Shown: positions 16,631-26,063, counted from the first letter of the stretch. The stretch is DNA of 37,238 bases from Flavobacteriaceae bacterium bin25 (GCA_002238525.1 MPMN01000028.1:1-37238), one strand, 5' to 3'. Translations and numbers: made by a program. Notes: generated from the letters alone by a model not told the origin.

Positions 16631-17925
16631 AACTTTGGGGAAAAGGACAACCTATAGATAAAAAGATTGATGCTTTCACGGTAGGCAATGACCGACATTA
16701 TGATTTAATCTTGGCTCCTTTTGATTGTCAAGCTTCTATCGTCCACGCAAAGATGCTTCACAAAATAGACATTCTAACAGATACTGAAACCAACCAGTTA
16801 GTTAAAACACTTGATGAAATCAGACAAAAAGCCTTAAATAATGAATTGACTATAGAGGATGAATTCGAAGATATTCATTCAAAACTAGAAGACTTATTAA
16901 CTAAAATACATGGAGATTTAGGAAAAAAAATTCATACTGCTAGGTCTCGCAATGATCAGGTGTTGGTTGCTTTTCAACTTTACATTAAGAATCAAATTGA
17001 TCGCCAAATTGAGTCTATAGTAAAATTTGTTGAATTATTGCTTGACTTGGCTAAAAAAAACGAAAACATACTGATGCCTGGGTATACCCATATGCAAGTT
17101 GCCATGCCTTCATCTTTTGGTCTTTGGTTTTCCGGGTATGCTGAGACCTTAATTGATGATATTATTTCATTGATTGCATCAAGGCAAATAGTCGATCAAA
17201 ATCCATTGGGAAGTGCAGCGGGGTATGGAACTGGGTTTGGTATTGATAGGCAGTTCACCACTGATTTGCTGGGTTTTGATCAGATCCGAATTAATCCGAT
17301 AGCCGTCCAAATGGGAAGGGAGAAAATTTGCAACTCTATATTGAATGGGATTGCTGGAGTTGGATCTACTATTTCAAAATTTTGTTTTGATATTTGTTTG
17401 TATTCGGGTCAGGAACACAACTTTATCCTATTGGATGATAAAATCACTACTGGCTCTTCTATCATGCCGCACAAAAAAAATCCCGACATTTTTGAAATCA
17501 TTCGTGGAAAATGCAATTTATTGAAAGGGTTGCCCAATCAATTAAATTTACTATGTTCAAATTTACCCACAGGATATCACAGAGACCTACAACTCTCTAA
17601 GGGAATAGTCATAGATGGATTCGAAGAACTAAGCTCTTGTATTGATATGACAATTTATGCGTTGAAAGGGATTAAAATCATTGATGATATCATCAAGGAT
17701 GAAAAATATGCTCATCTTTTTAGCGTAAACACATTAGAAAAGTGGGTAAAAAATGGAATGCCTTTTCGGGAGGCTTACAAAAAAATGGGTCATCAAATCA
17801 GAAATAAGACTTTTGTTCCTGATAAAATCCTTGAACATTCTCATATTGGAAGTTTGGGTAATTTAAGTTTAGATATGATTCGCCAAAAGTTAAACCAAGT
17901 CTTGGGGAGTGACGACTCAGTTTGA
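16627..17925 (+). CDS. argH: Argininosuccinate lyase
   Basis: Cleaves argininosuccinate to arginine and fumarate. The fumarase/aspartase superfamily signature GSSIMPHKKNPD with the mobile catalytic Ser loop is present, along with HTARSRNDQVLVAFQLYI and MPGYTHMQVAMPSSFG (catalytic His). 432 residues, slightly shorter than the usual 450-460. Last gene of the operon; a hairpin follows at 17932. Confidence 0.95.
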   Translation: MKLWGKGQPIDKKIDAFTVGNDRHYDLILAPFDCQASIVHAKMLHKIDILTDTETNQLVKTLDEIRQKALNNELTIEDEFEDIHSKLEDLLTKIHGDLGKKIHTARSRNDQVLVAFQLYIKNQIDRQIESIVKFVELLLDLAKKNENILMPGYTHMQVAMPSSFGLWFSGYAETLIDDIISLIASRQIVDQNPLGSAAGYGTGFGIDRQFTTDLLGFDQIRINPIAVQMGREKICNSILNGIAGVGSTISKFCFDICLYSGQEHNFILLDDKITTGSSIMPHKKNPDIFEIIRGKCNLLKGLPNQLNLLCSNLPTGYHRDLQLSKGIVIDGFEELSSCIDMTIYALKGIKIIDDIIKDEKYAHLFSVNTLEKWVKNGMPFREAYKKMGHQIRNKTFVPDKILEHSHIGSLGNLSLDMIRQKLNQVLGSDDSV

Positions 17926-17931
17926 TTCTGT

Positions 17932-17965
17932 TATACAAGAAAGAATTTTTTTGGGATTTTGTATA
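17932..17965 (+). terminator. Inverted repeat after argH
   Basis: TATACAA and TTGTATA pair across a 20-nt loop that contains a T7 run, beginning 7 nt after the argH stop. It is a weak candidate for the operon end. Confidence 0.35.
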
Positions 17966-18537
17966 GTGAATATATTTATAAGTAACTTATTTTCAATACT
18001 AATATATCGTCTTGGTAAAATCTTTTCCAATGGCATAATCAACTCTCATTTGCACTAAACTAATCGTAAGGATACTTGTTTCATTTATTTGGAAATGATA
18101 CATGAAAAGTATTGCAGAAATTAAAAGTTATCCCAAATTAACAGAAGTAGAAGCATGGCAGATGGACTGTAACTCTAAGGATAAATCCTTGTCCCGATGT
18201 TGATCCCAAGAAAAGCCAAGTAAAGATCCTGCTTATGAAAGTTTCTATACCCAAGAATGCCTTTAGAAATTATAACCCATGCTAAAGAACTATTAATAGA
18301 AATTTTCTCAGAGATGTATATACCGGTCTTGCACAAGCCAAATACCCAATACCACGAACATAGCTATATCAAAGTCAAACCTTATATAACAACTATATCT
18401 TTATGGTAAAACAATGTATATAAACAACTGTAAGGAAGAAACATTTGAGTTTGCTGAAAAAATGCTTTATTGATGAGCCGACTCAATATGATTATAGGCC
18501 TAAAAATAGAAAGAATCTATCCTAAGCTTTGGAGTGC
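17966..18537. other. Intergenic stretch, no supported gene
   Basis: No stop-free frame of useful length. An open stretch from ATG 18102 gives only 33 codons (MKSIAEIKSYPKLTEVEAW...), and other frames downstream are broken. A partial inverted repeat TGTTTCATTT-N6-AAATGATACA lies at 18077-18102. It may hold a decayed gene that I cannot name. Confidence 0.45.
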
Positions 18538-19914
18538 TTAAGGTGTTGTTAGTTGGGCGTAGTGAGAGTAGAATTGTTTGACTGTTTCAATTCCTTTAAA
18601 AAAGTTGAATAAACCAAAATGCTCATTAGGGGAATGAATGGCATCGCTATCTAATCCAAATCCCATAAGTATAGATTTTGCGCCCAATATTTCTTCTATA
18701 TTTGAAACTATAGGGATACTGCCACCTCCTCGGGTGGTAATTGGAGATATTCCAAAAGAATCACTATAAGCTGAATGTGCAGCTTTAAACCCTATGTGTT
18801 CCTTAGAAACTAAATATGGATTCCCTCCCTGAAAAATCTTTACAGAAACACTTACAGAATCTGGCGCTAACTTCTTGATATGATTTGAAAATAAACTAGA
18901 AATCTTCTTCCAGTTTTGATTGGGAACAAGTCGCATGGACACTTTTGCAGTAGCTTCAGAAGGGATAACAGTTTTTGTTCCCTCTAAAGTGTACCCTCCA
19001 TAAATCCCATTTATATCTAAAGCAGGTCTAATTGATTTTCGCTCAACAGTTGTATAGTCTTTTTCTCCCATTATATTTTTTATTCCTATTGAGTCTTTAA
19101 ATTCTTGTAAATCAAGGATTTCTTTATTAATCTCTGCTTTTGATTCCTCATCAATTAGGATTACATCATCATAAAATCCTGGAATATTAATTTTTCTATT
19201 CCGGTCATGCAATTTAGCCATGAGTTCACAAAGTACAGTCAGGGGATTAGGAACCGCCCCTCCGTAAACTCCAGAATGCAAATCAATAGATGAACCTTTG
19301 ACCTTGACTTCAAAATAGCACAAGCCTCTTAATCCCGAAGTAATTGAGGGTTGAGAATTAGAAATAATAGCCGTATCAGAAATCAATACCACATCTGATG
19401 CCAACTCTTGTTTGTATTCTTTCAAAAATTGTTCTAGATGATTACTACCAACTTCTTCCTCACCTTCAATCAAAAAGGACACATTGCAGTTAAGATTATC
19501 TTGATTCACTAGTTCTTCAAAGGCTTTAACATGAATCATCAATTGTCCCTTATCATCACAAGCACCACGTGCAAAAAGAGCACCTTGAGGGTGTATCTTG
19601 GTTTTTTTTATAATAGGCTTAAAAGGTTCAGTTTCCCATTGATCTAACGGATCAGGAGGTTGGACATCATAATGCCCATATACCATGACAGTCGGTAATT
19701 TGGGATCAATAATACGAGAGCCAAATACTATGGGATGCCCTTCGGTAGGATAAACTTTTACTTGGGTACAACCCGAATCAATCAGTGTTTTCTTGACCCA
19801 ATGAGCTGCTCTTTCAACCTCTTTTGAAAACCGAGAATCTGCACTAATTGAAGGAATAGACAGAAATTCTTTGAGTTGTTCTATATAGCGCTGCTTGGTT
19901 TTGCTCAGTATCAT
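18538..19914 (-). CDS. M20 family dipeptidase
   Basis: About 459 residues from the ATG at 19914, where MILSKTKQRYIEQLKEFLS matches the family's N-terminal helix; the open frame upstream to 20019 has no support. Metal-site motifs: VMVYGHYDVQPPDPLDQW (His, Asp), GALFARGACDDKGQLMIH (bridging Asp), LIEGEEEVGS (Glu pair), and a C-terminal GFGLDSDAIHSPNEHF (His). The wording fits the cytosolic non-specific dipeptidase/'dipeptidase' branch. No signal peptide from this start. It is convergent with argH and transcribed away from tRNA-Leu. Confidence 0.9.
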   Translation of the reverse strand: MILSKTKQRYIEQLKEFLSIPSISADSRFSKEVERAAHWVKKTLIDSGCTQVKVYPTEGHPIVFGSRIIDPKLPTVMVYGHYDVQPPDPLDQWETEPFKPIIKKTKIHPQGALFARGACDDKGQLMIHVKAFEELVNQDNLNCNVSFLIEGEEEVGSNHLEQFLKEYKQELASDVVLISDTAIISNSQPSITSGLRGLCYFEVKVKGSSIDLHSGVYGGAVPNPLTVLCELMAKLHDRNRKINIPGFYDDVILIDEESKAEINKEILDLQEFKDSIGIKNIMGEKDYTTVERKSIRPALDINGIYGGYTLEGTKTVIPSEATAKVSMRLVPNQNWKKISSLFSNHIKKLAPDSVSVSVKIFQGGNPYLVSKEHIGFKAAHSAYSDSFGISPITTRGGGSIPIVSNIEEILGAKSILMGFGLDSDAIHSPNEHFGLFNFFKGIETVKQFYSHYAQLTTP

Positions 19915-20083
19915 AAAATGCAAATGTCGAATTAAAGTTTGTACAACATTTAGAATGTTCACACAAATATATAGTGCATTACAATGCAAAGAATAAAATA
20001 ATCTCATCCCTATTATCAAACCTCATGAATTTAGCTGAAACAAAACCCGCTCAGCTTTTTTCTAATTATATTTGCCCACCAAT

Positions 20084-20165
20084 GCGGGTGTGGTGAAATT
20101 GGTAGACACGCTAGATTTAGGATCTAGTGCTTAACAGCATGGGGGTTCGAGTCCCTTCACCCGCA
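20084..20165 (+). tRNA. tRNA-Leu (anticodon TAG)
   Basis: Acceptor stem GCGGGTG/CACCCGC with discriminator A; anticodon arm CTAGA-TTTAGGA-TCTAG gives anticodon TAG (reads CUN leucine codons). It has a variable arm (TGCTTAACAGCA) as expected for a class II tRNA and the T arm GGGGGTTCGAGTCCCTT-type sequence. 82 nt; CCA is not encoded. Confidence 0.95.
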
Positions 20166-20655
20166 CGGTTCCCATTATTTTTTTCATCTTTTATCACATC
20201 AAATAATCTGGTTGGGTTATTCAATTTTTATGTAATGAAGTTGGTAGCCGGCCAAGTTCGTAGAAATAATAGAACTTCACAATCTAATTCTATTTCTACA
20301 CCTGGCGAGTTAGATCCTGTTGAAGATGGTTTTGTTGTAGTAAATAGATTTGTAATAATCTGTTTATCAATGATAGAATACCTAAAATAGCAAACTTCCG
20401 ATTAGTTTGTACTTCGAAATCAGAAAGGAAACAATCAAGCTTGAGAACTATACTGAGTAAATGAAAACCTCACCCAGAGTTTAAGTACAAACTTCCAATG
20501 ACTCATATGGATGATAAAACAATGAAGTACAAACAAAAATTCTACCGGGTAGAGAATAAATAGAGTATTTTCTCCACTTAAATATATAATCGAACACAAA
20601 AAAACGCGGTTGAATCATTGAATTGGTCAGCAGTAATGGAAACAAATAATAAACT
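20166..20655. repeat. Intergenic stretch with three copies of a 10-11 bp word
   Basis: No supported gene. The word GAAGTACAAAC occurs inverted at 20405-20415 and direct at 20524-20534; a 10-bp copy AAGTACAAAC sits at 20483-20492. A 51-codon frame at 20236-20390 (MKLVAGQVRRNN...) has no recognisable features. Confidence 0.45.
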
Positions 20656-21786
20656 TCATATATCACCATGAAATAAATCCGAAATAATTCCATCTGCCAA
20701 TATTTTTCCTTCAATTGATAACTTCATCTTTGATTCCGTCTCTATAATCAGTCCTTGACTAATAAACTTTTGGGATTGTTTTTCCAGATATTTCGAATAT
20801 TCCATTCCCCACTTTTGCTTAATTTCTCGCTTGGAAACCCCACCTATAGTTCTCAACCTGGTAAGGAGATACTCATTGAATCTGTCATCCATACTCAAAT
20901 TTTCCCTTGTAATTGGCAATATCCCTTGATGTATCATTTTGATGTATAACGAATTATTATCAATATTCCAACTTCTAGTTTTGTTTCCATCAAAACTATG
21001 CGCAGAAGGACCAATGCCCAGATAAGGCTGGTCATTCCAATACCCAAAATTATGTCTTGACTCCCACTTAGGCAGTGCAAAAGATGATATTTCATAGTGC
21101 ACAAAGCCATTGGTATCTAAATATTTCACCCCTAATTGGTATTGCCGATATACCAATCCATCTGGTGGTAATTTGATTTTTTTTTGCTTAACCTGATGAT
21201 ATAAACGAGTCTTTTTTTCAAGTGTCAATATATATAGAGATAGATGCTTAGGTTTATAAATTAGTGCTTTTCTAAGATTGGTCTTCCAAGATTCTATGTT
21301 AGAATGAACAAGACCGTAAATCAAGTCCACAGAAAAATTTTCAAATTCATTAGCCAATATTTCTAAACTTTGAAAGGCTTGATCTCCACTATGGATTCTT
21401 CCAATAGATTTTAATTCTACATCATCAAATGATTGAACGCCTAAACTCACTCGATTAACCCCCAGTTGCTTTAACTGTTTGAGGTATAATTTAGTTATGT
21501 CATCAGGATTCGCTTCCAGGGTGATTTCAACATTTGGCTTAACTATAAAAAGATTGTGAGTATAATGCAAAATCTTTTCTAACTCAGCAATTTTGAGTAA
21601 AGAAGGAGTTCCACCTCCAAAATAGATGCTATCAATGGGTTGAGTGATTTCTGACATTCGTAATTCTAACTCTCGAATCAACGTTTCGACCATCTTATTC
21701 TGTGTTCCAACATTAGTGGAAAAATGATAATTGCAATAAGAACAAGCTTTTGAGCAATATGGATAGTGAAAATAAATTGAAGCCAC
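20656..21786 (-). CDS. hemW: Radical SAM heme chaperone HemW (formerly 'HemN-like')
   Basis: About 376 residues. The radical SAM cluster motif is CSKACSYC (CxxxCxxC) in FHYPYCSKACSYCNYHF, with the HemW type of fourth position; the SAM motif FGGGTPSLL follows. NRVSLGVQSFDD and HNFGYWNDQPYLGIGPSAH are typical HemW/CPDH-family stretches. HemW binds and delivers heme, rather than oxidising coproporphyrinogen. I chose the GTG start at 21786, which leaves 10 nt after the ruvC stop; the frame runs further up into ruvC only by chance. Likely co-transcribed with ruvC. Confidence 0.9.
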   Translation of the reverse strand: MASIYFHYPYCSKACSYCNYHFSTNVGTQNKMVETLIRELELRMSEITQPIDSIYFGGGTPSLLKIAELEKILHYTHNLFIVKPNVEITLEANPDDITKLYLKQLKQLGVNRVSLGVQSFDDVELKSIGRIHSGDQAFQSLEILANEFENFSVDLIYGLVHSNIESWKTNLRKALIYKPKHLSLYILTLEKKTRLYHQVKQKKIKLPPDGLVYRQYQLGVKYLDTNGFVHYEISSFALPKWESRHNFGYWNDQPYLGIGPSAHSFDGNKTRSWNIDNNSLYIKMIHQGILPITRENLSMDDRFNEYLLTRLRTIGGVSKREIKQKWGMEYSKYLEKQSQKFISQGLIIETESKMKLSIEGKILADGIISDLFHGDI

Positions 21787-21796
21787 TAATAAAATT

Positions 21797-22375
21797 TTAG
21801 TCCTTATCGGTTTTTTTTCTATCAGCAATTCGATGAGAATTATCCTTAATAAAAGAACTCCAGCTACCGTAAGTTGGTTTGCCAAGATTCATAGAATTTC
21901 GATTGTAATAATGACACATCGCAACAGCTAAAGCATCCGTTATATCGAATTTGTTAGGTATAGACTTTAACGACAATATATTCATCAGCATTTTGGCGAT
22001 CTGCTCTTTCGAAGCATCGCCTCTTCCGGTTATAGATTTCTTTACTTTGCGCGGGGAATACTCAGTTACGGATACATTTTTTGAAATAACTGCTGCAATA
22101 GCAACTCCCTGGGCCCTTCCAAGTTTCAAAAGAGATTGAGGATTTGTGGCATAAAAGAGGGACTCTATAGCAATTTCATGAGGTTTGAAGTAATCAATTT
22201 GTTCTTTGCTCGTTTGGTATATCTCTCTGAGTTTTCTATAAGGATCAGTAATTTTGTCTAGTTTCAGTTCATGTGTTCCAAGTAATTCAGGCTTATCTTG
22301 ATTAATTATGATTGCCCCAAATCCCATAGTTTGAGTTCCAGGGTCTATTCCGAGGATTACTTTTTTGCTTAACAT
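21797..22375 (-). CDS. ruvC: Holliday junction endonuclease RuvC
   Basis: 192 residues. RuvC fold with the four acidic residues: Asp in ILGIDPGTQTMGFG, Glu in IAIESLFYATNPQS, and Asps in FDITDALAVAMCHYY. LGRAQGVAIAA and YSPRKVKKSITGRGDASKEQ are conserved substrate-contact regions. It resolves Holliday junctions with RuvAB, which are not in the window. Upstream gene of the pair with hemW; divergent from the DUF456 gene, so 22376-22517 should hold both promoters. Confidence 0.95.
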   Translation of the reverse strand: MLSKKVILGIDPGTQTMGFGAIIINQDKPELLGTHELKLDKITDPYRKLREIYQTSKEQIDYFKPHEIAIESLFYATNPQSLLKLGRAQGVAIAAVISKNVSVTEYSPRKVKKSITGRGDASKEQIAKMLMNILSLKSIPNKFDITDALAVAMCHYYNRNSMNLGKPTYGSWSSFIKDNSHRIADRKKTDKD

Positions 22376-22517
22376 GATATTACCGTCTAAAATTGAAACA
22401 CCCTGAAGAACTCTATGAATCTATCCTAGTAATGCTTCTTCTCAAACAAAAGTACCTATTCGAAACTTCTGATTTAAATGATAGTAACTTGCGACACTAA
22501 TGTCTTAGAAATTGTAG

Positions 22518-23027
22518 ATGATTGATATAATCTTATTTGGATCTTCCGTATTTTTCATTTTACTCGGACTGGCAGGTAGTGTACTGCCAATTATACCCGG
22601 TCCCCTTACCTCATGGGTCGGTTTACTACTTCTACATCTAACTAAAGGAGTTGAAATGAACTTGAATTTCATACTGCTAACTGCTGGAGTAGCAATTTTA
22701 ATCTTTGTATTGGATCTAGTTATGCCACTTTTGGGAACTAAAAAATATGGAGGATCCAAAGGAGCTATCACAGGATGTACTATTGGAATGATCGTAGGCA
22801 TATGTACACTTGGACCTCCGGGACTAATTATCGGACCCTTTTTTGGAGCACTCATTGGCGAATATTTTACCAATAGGATTAATAGTAGTGTTGAATCCTC
22901 CTTTAGAGTTGCCGTAGGAGCATTTGTTGGGTTTTTGTTAGGGACTATCCTAAAAATTATAGTGGGGGTTGTTTTTTTATATTATTTTATCAAAATCACA
23001 ATTGATAATTGGGGTACTCTCTTTTAA
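22518..23027 (+). CDS. DUF456-family membrane protein
   Basis: 169 residues with about four hydrophobic segments and glycine-rich loops: AGSVLPIIPGPLTSWVGLLL, then DLVMPLLGTKKYGGSKGAI, then GPPGLIIGPFFGALIGEY. These phrases (PxxPGPxxxxxG and GxKxxGxSxxGxxGxxxGxxxG) define DUF456, an inner-membrane family of unknown role. First gene of a plus-strand run leading into the small membrane protein, sigma factor and transporter genes; spacing to the next is 26 nt. Confidence 0.85.
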   Translation: MIDIILFGSSVFFILLGLAGSVLPIIPGPLTSWVGLLLLHLTKGVEMNLNFILLTAGVAILIFVLDLVMPLLGTKKYGGSKGAITGCTIGMIVGICTLGPPGLIIGPFFGALIGEYFTNRINSSVESSFRVAVGAFVGFLLGTILKIIVGVVFLYYFIKITIDNWGTLF

Positions 23028-23053
23028 AACATTCTTTTTGGTAAATTTGGCAT

Positions 23054-23254
23054 ATGGAGTTATTTTTATTGTCTCTTGTTCTGGTTGGGGTGTCTTTTGC
23101 AGGGATTGCCATAAAAATATGGACTTCAAAAGACGGGAGATTCAACGGAACATGTGCTAGTCAAAGTCCTTTCCTCAATAAAAATGGCCAGTCTTGTCAA
23201 TTCTGTGGCAAAACTCCTGAACAAAACGAATGTCAAAAACCGAAACTCAACTAA
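23054..23254 (+). CDS. Small single-span membrane protein with C-terminal cysteines, 66 aa
   Basis: One N-terminal transmembrane helix (LFLLSLVLVGVSFAGIAIKI) followed by a short tail with TCASQSPFLNKNGQSC and CQFCG, plus a last Cys in ECQ. A similar small protein is common in Bacteroidota genomes; I know it only as a conserved hypothetical. Five cysteines in the tail suggest a metal site or disulfides. It lies between DUF456 and a sigma factor whose likely TTG start is 4 nt after this stop. Confidence 0.75.
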   Translation: MELFLLSLVLVGVSFAGIAIKIWTSKDGRFNGTCASQSPFLNKNGQSCQFCGKTPEQNECQKPKLN

Positions 23255-23258
23255 TTTC

Positions 23259-23831
23259 TTGTCCCTGAAAACTCCATTAGATGACCTGGCCATTCAGGAT
23301 TTGATTCTTCGTGGTAAGAATAACGACCAACAGGCCTTTCAAGAATTGTTTAGTAAATTCTGGGATATAGTTTATCATTTTTTGCTAAAACGTACCAATA
23401 ATCAACACGATGCAGAACTGCTAACACTAGAAACTTTCACAAAGGCTTTTGATAAGCTATCTTCATTTGATAGCAGATATCAATTTGAAAGTTGGCTATT
23501 CGCTATCGCTAGAAATCACCACATTGATTATACGAGAAAAATTGGTAAAATGCAGGATTTACATTCCGATATCACCCCACATCAATTGTTTAATGTCCCA
23601 AGCGAAGTACCCAATGCCGAAGACGATTTAATACACAAAGAAAAATTAGATGAGGTGCTAAATCATTTAGATAAACTCAAAGAAGATCAAAGAAGCCTCC
23701 TTGAGGCTTTTTATCTCGAAGATAAGTCCTTAAAAGATATATCTAAAAACTTTGGTATCCCCGTCAATAATTTGAAAGTTAAAATATTTCGTTCAAGAAA
23801 AAAACTTCTTCAATTGATAGAAAATGCCTAA
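23259..23831 (+). CDS. RNA polymerase sigma factor, sigma-70 / ECF type
   Basis: About 190 residues from TTG 23259, giving SLKTPLDDLAIQDLILRGK. Region 2 runs from AFQELFSKFWDIVYHFLL through TLETFTKAFDKL and QFESWLFAIARNHHIDYTRK (core-binding and -10 recognition). Region 4 is EDQRSLLEAFYLEDKSLKDI followed by an HTH and VKIFRSRKKL. No region 1.1 or 3, hence ECF-like. The frame is open back to ATG 23154, but that would overlap the upstream gene by 101 nt, so TTG 23259 is preferred although not certain. It overlaps the transporter gene by 8 nt. No anti-sigma gene is adjacent. Confidence 0.85.
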   Translation: MSLKTPLDDLAIQDLILRGKNNDQQAFQELFSKFWDIVYHFLLKRTNNQHDAELLTLETFTKAFDKLSSFDSRYQFESWLFAIARNHHIDYTRKIGKMQDLHSDITPHQLFNVPSEVPNAEDDLIHKEKLDEVLNHLDKLKEDQRSLLEAFYLEDKSLKDISKNFGIPVNNLKVKIFRSRKKLLQLIENA

Positions 23832-25068
23832 GATTAGTATAGCAAAACTAGGACCGGGGCTACTATTTGCTGGATGTGCTGTTGGGGTCTCACATCTAGT
23901 CCAGTCAACAAGAGCAGGCGCTGATTTTGGCTGGGGATTGATTTGGGCACTTCTCCTAATCAATTTGTTTAAGTATCCATTTTTTCAGTACGGCCCAAGA
24001 TATGCATTATCCACCGGCGAAAGTCTATTGGATGGATACCATCGAATGGGAAAAGGCTACCTATTGCTTTATTTCATTTTGAATTGCGTAATGATGTTCG
24101 CCATTCAAGCCGCTGTAACTGTGGTAACTGCAGGTTTAGCTACCCAACTTTTTGGCAATTCGTCAAGTATTGTCCTATGGTGTGTATTACTAATTGTAAT
24201 TTGCTCTGCAATACTAATTCTCGGAAAATATAAATTTTTAGATGGCTTCATCAAAATAATTATGGTCGTGATGGCCCTGTGTTCTATCGCGGCTGTAATC
24301 GTTGCATTTGTCCAGGGAAATTCTGCGCCTGATTTGACTCTAACTCAAATCATGCCCAAAGGCTCGGAAGTTCTGTTTCTCCTGGCGTTTATGGGATGGA
24401 TGCCAGCACATCTTGATGGATCCGTATGGTATTCTCTTTGGGCAATTGAAAAATCAAAAACCCAAAAAGTTACCTATAAGGAATCCCTTTTTGATTTCAA
24501 TGTCGGATACATCGCATCGGTGATTCTAGCTTTATGCTTTTTGTCACTTGGGGCTCTCGTTATGTTTGGATCGGGAGAAATCTTTTCTTCACAAGGAGCA
24601 GTATTTGCCGGTCAACTCATCAACATATATACCTCCACTATGGGTCAAATCTTTTTTGGATTGATTGCTCTGGCAGCCTTTTCCACCATGCTCAGCACAA
24701 CCATAACCTGCTTGGATGCATCGCCCAGAGCAATGACTCGCTCAATTGAATTATTATTACCTAAATCCCCATTGGTAAAAAGTGCCAATAGTGACAAAAA
24801 GCTCTACGTATTATGGATGATCGTAGTAGCTATAGGCACTTGTTTCATCTTTGTTTTTTTTCTTTCTGAAATGGGAACTCTCGTACAGATTGCAACTGTG
24901 CTTTCCTTTATTTCTGCACCCATTTACGCTTTTTTAAATCTCAAAGTAGTCACATCAAGGCATATGCCATCAGAAAAAAGGCCCTCCAATACCCTTCGAA
25001 TTATCAGTATTTTGGGCATCTTCTTTCTGTTGGGATTCACCATTTATTTTCTGAGTACACTATTGTAG
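23824..25068 (+). CDS. Nramp-related divalent metal transporter, divergent motifs
   Basis: 414 residues with about eleven transmembrane helices. The start KLGPGLLFAGCAVGVSHLVQ and STRAGADFGWGL match the Nramp (SLC11) TM1 region, and FMGWMPAHLDGSVWYSLWAI the TM6 region. The metal-binding DPGN of TM1 is replaced by GVSH when aligned to the RAGADFG end, and TM6 has MPAHLD where Mn/Fe transporters have MPH. So this is an Nramp-fold protein of altered or unknown ion preference. Translationally overlapped with the sigma factor. Confidence 0.8.
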   Translation: MPKISIAKLGPGLLFAGCAVGVSHLVQSTRAGADFGWGLIWALLLINLFKYPFFQYGPRYALSTGESLLDGYHRMGKGYLLLYFILNCVMMFAIQAAVTVVTAGLATQLFGNSSSIVLWCVLLIVICSAILILGKYKFLDGFIKIIMVVMALCSIAAVIVAFVQGNSAPDLTLTQIMPKGSEVLFLLAFMGWMPAHLDGSVWYSLWAIEKSKTQKVTYKESLFDFNVGYIASVILALCFLSLGALVMFGSGEIFSSQGAVFAGQLINIYTSTMGQIFFGLIALAAFSTMLSTTITCLDASPRAMTRSIELLLPKSPLVKSANSDKKLYVLWMIVVAIGTCFIFVFFLSEMGTLVQIATVLSFISAPIYAFLNLKVVTSRHMPSEKRPSNTLRIISILGIFFLLGFTIYFLSTLL

Positions 25069-25094
25069 ATTATCTCAGTTATTTGCAGCTGTAG

Positions 25095-25102
25095 TAGTTT
25101 TG
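25095..25102 (+). promoter_or_regulatory. Possible -7 box before lipA
   Basis: TAGTTTTG matches the Bacteroidota TAnnTTTG box exactly, 13 nt before the lipA ATG. No well-spaced -33 TTG is obvious and the leader would be very short, so confidence is low. Confidence 0.25.
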
Positions 25103-25115
25103 TACTCTTTCTAAA

Positions 25116-26063
25116 ATGTCTATTCAAACAGTTAATAAGTCGCTATCCACTAGTCATCAGTGGAAAAGCATAAAACCCTCAAAAAAATCACTTTCGTCAG
25201 TAGAAAAAACTCCTATTGTGCGAAAAAAGAAACCTCCCTGGATAAGAGCCAAACTCCCGACTGGTGAAAAGTATCGTGATTTACGAAGTCTTGTAGATAA
25301 ATATCAATTAAATACTATATGCACCTCTGGAAGCTGTCCAAATATCGGAGAATGCTGGACTGAGGGCACTGCCACTTTTATGATTTTGGGAAATATCTGT
25401 ACTCGTTCTTGTGGTTTTTGTGGTGTTCAAACTGGAAGGCCTGGCCCTGTGAGCTGGGATGAGCCCGAAAAAGTAGCATATTCTATTCAGGTCATGGGCA
25501 TCCAACACGCAGTGATTACTTCAGTTGATCGTGATGATCTAAAAGATAAGGGGTCTATTCTTTGGGCCGAAACAGTTAAAGCGATTCGACGCATCAATCC
25601 CACCACCACCTTAGAAACCTTGATTCCGGATTTTCAAGGTCTAGAGCCGTGTTTAGACCGAATGATACGAGTTGGACCCGAAGTGATCTCGCACAACATA
25701 GAAACAGTTCGGCGTCTGACACGACAAGTCAGAGTCCAAGCCAAATACGATACCAGCCTTGGGGTATTAAAATACCTAAAAACTAATGGTGTAAAACGAA
25801 CCAAATCCGGCATCATGCTCGGATTAGGTGAAAAAGAGCATGAAGTTTTAGAATCTATTGAAGACCTTAGGTCAGTAGGAGTAGATGTTGTCACCATAGG
25901 ACAATATCTCCAACCTAGTCAACGGAATTTGGAAGTATCAGCATTTGTTACACCCGAACAATTTGATAAATATAGGGAATTTGCTCTAGGTCTCGGGTTT
26001 CGCCATGTTGAAAGCGGCCCATTGGTGCGCTCTTCATATAAAGCCCATAAGCATATCCACTAG
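25116..26063 (+). CDS. lipA: Lipoyl synthase
   Basis: Radical SAM enzyme inserting two sulfurs into octanoyl-protein. Auxiliary cluster cysteines: ICTSGSCPNIGECW (CxxxxCxxxxxC). Radical SAM cluster: ICTRSCGFCGVQTG (CxxxCxxC). C-terminal RSSYKAH provides the RSSY Ser ligand of the auxiliary cluster. 315 residues, with a Lys/Ser-rich N-terminal extension of about 40 residues. Convergent with lpxK; the two stop codons share CTAG. Confidence 0.95.
   Translation: MSIQTVNKSLSTSHQWKSIKPSKKSLSSVEKTPIVRKKKPPWIRAKLPTGEKYRDLRSLVDKYQLNTICTSGSCPNIGECWTEGTATFMILGNICTRSCGFCGVQTGRPGPVSWDEPEKVAYSIQVMGIQHAVITSVDRDDLKDKGSILWAETVKAIRRINPTTTLETLIPDFQGLEPCLDRMIRVGPEVISHNIETVRRLTRQVRVQAKYDTSLGVLKYLKTNGVKRTKSGIMLGLGEKEHEVLESIEDLRSVGVDVVTIGQYLQPSQRNLEVSAFVTPEQFDKYREFALGLGFRHVESGPLVRSSYKAHKHIH

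Noticed and set aside
20127-20390. 87-codon frame starting inside tRNA-Leu
   Set aside because: It begins within the tRNA and has no recognisable motif.
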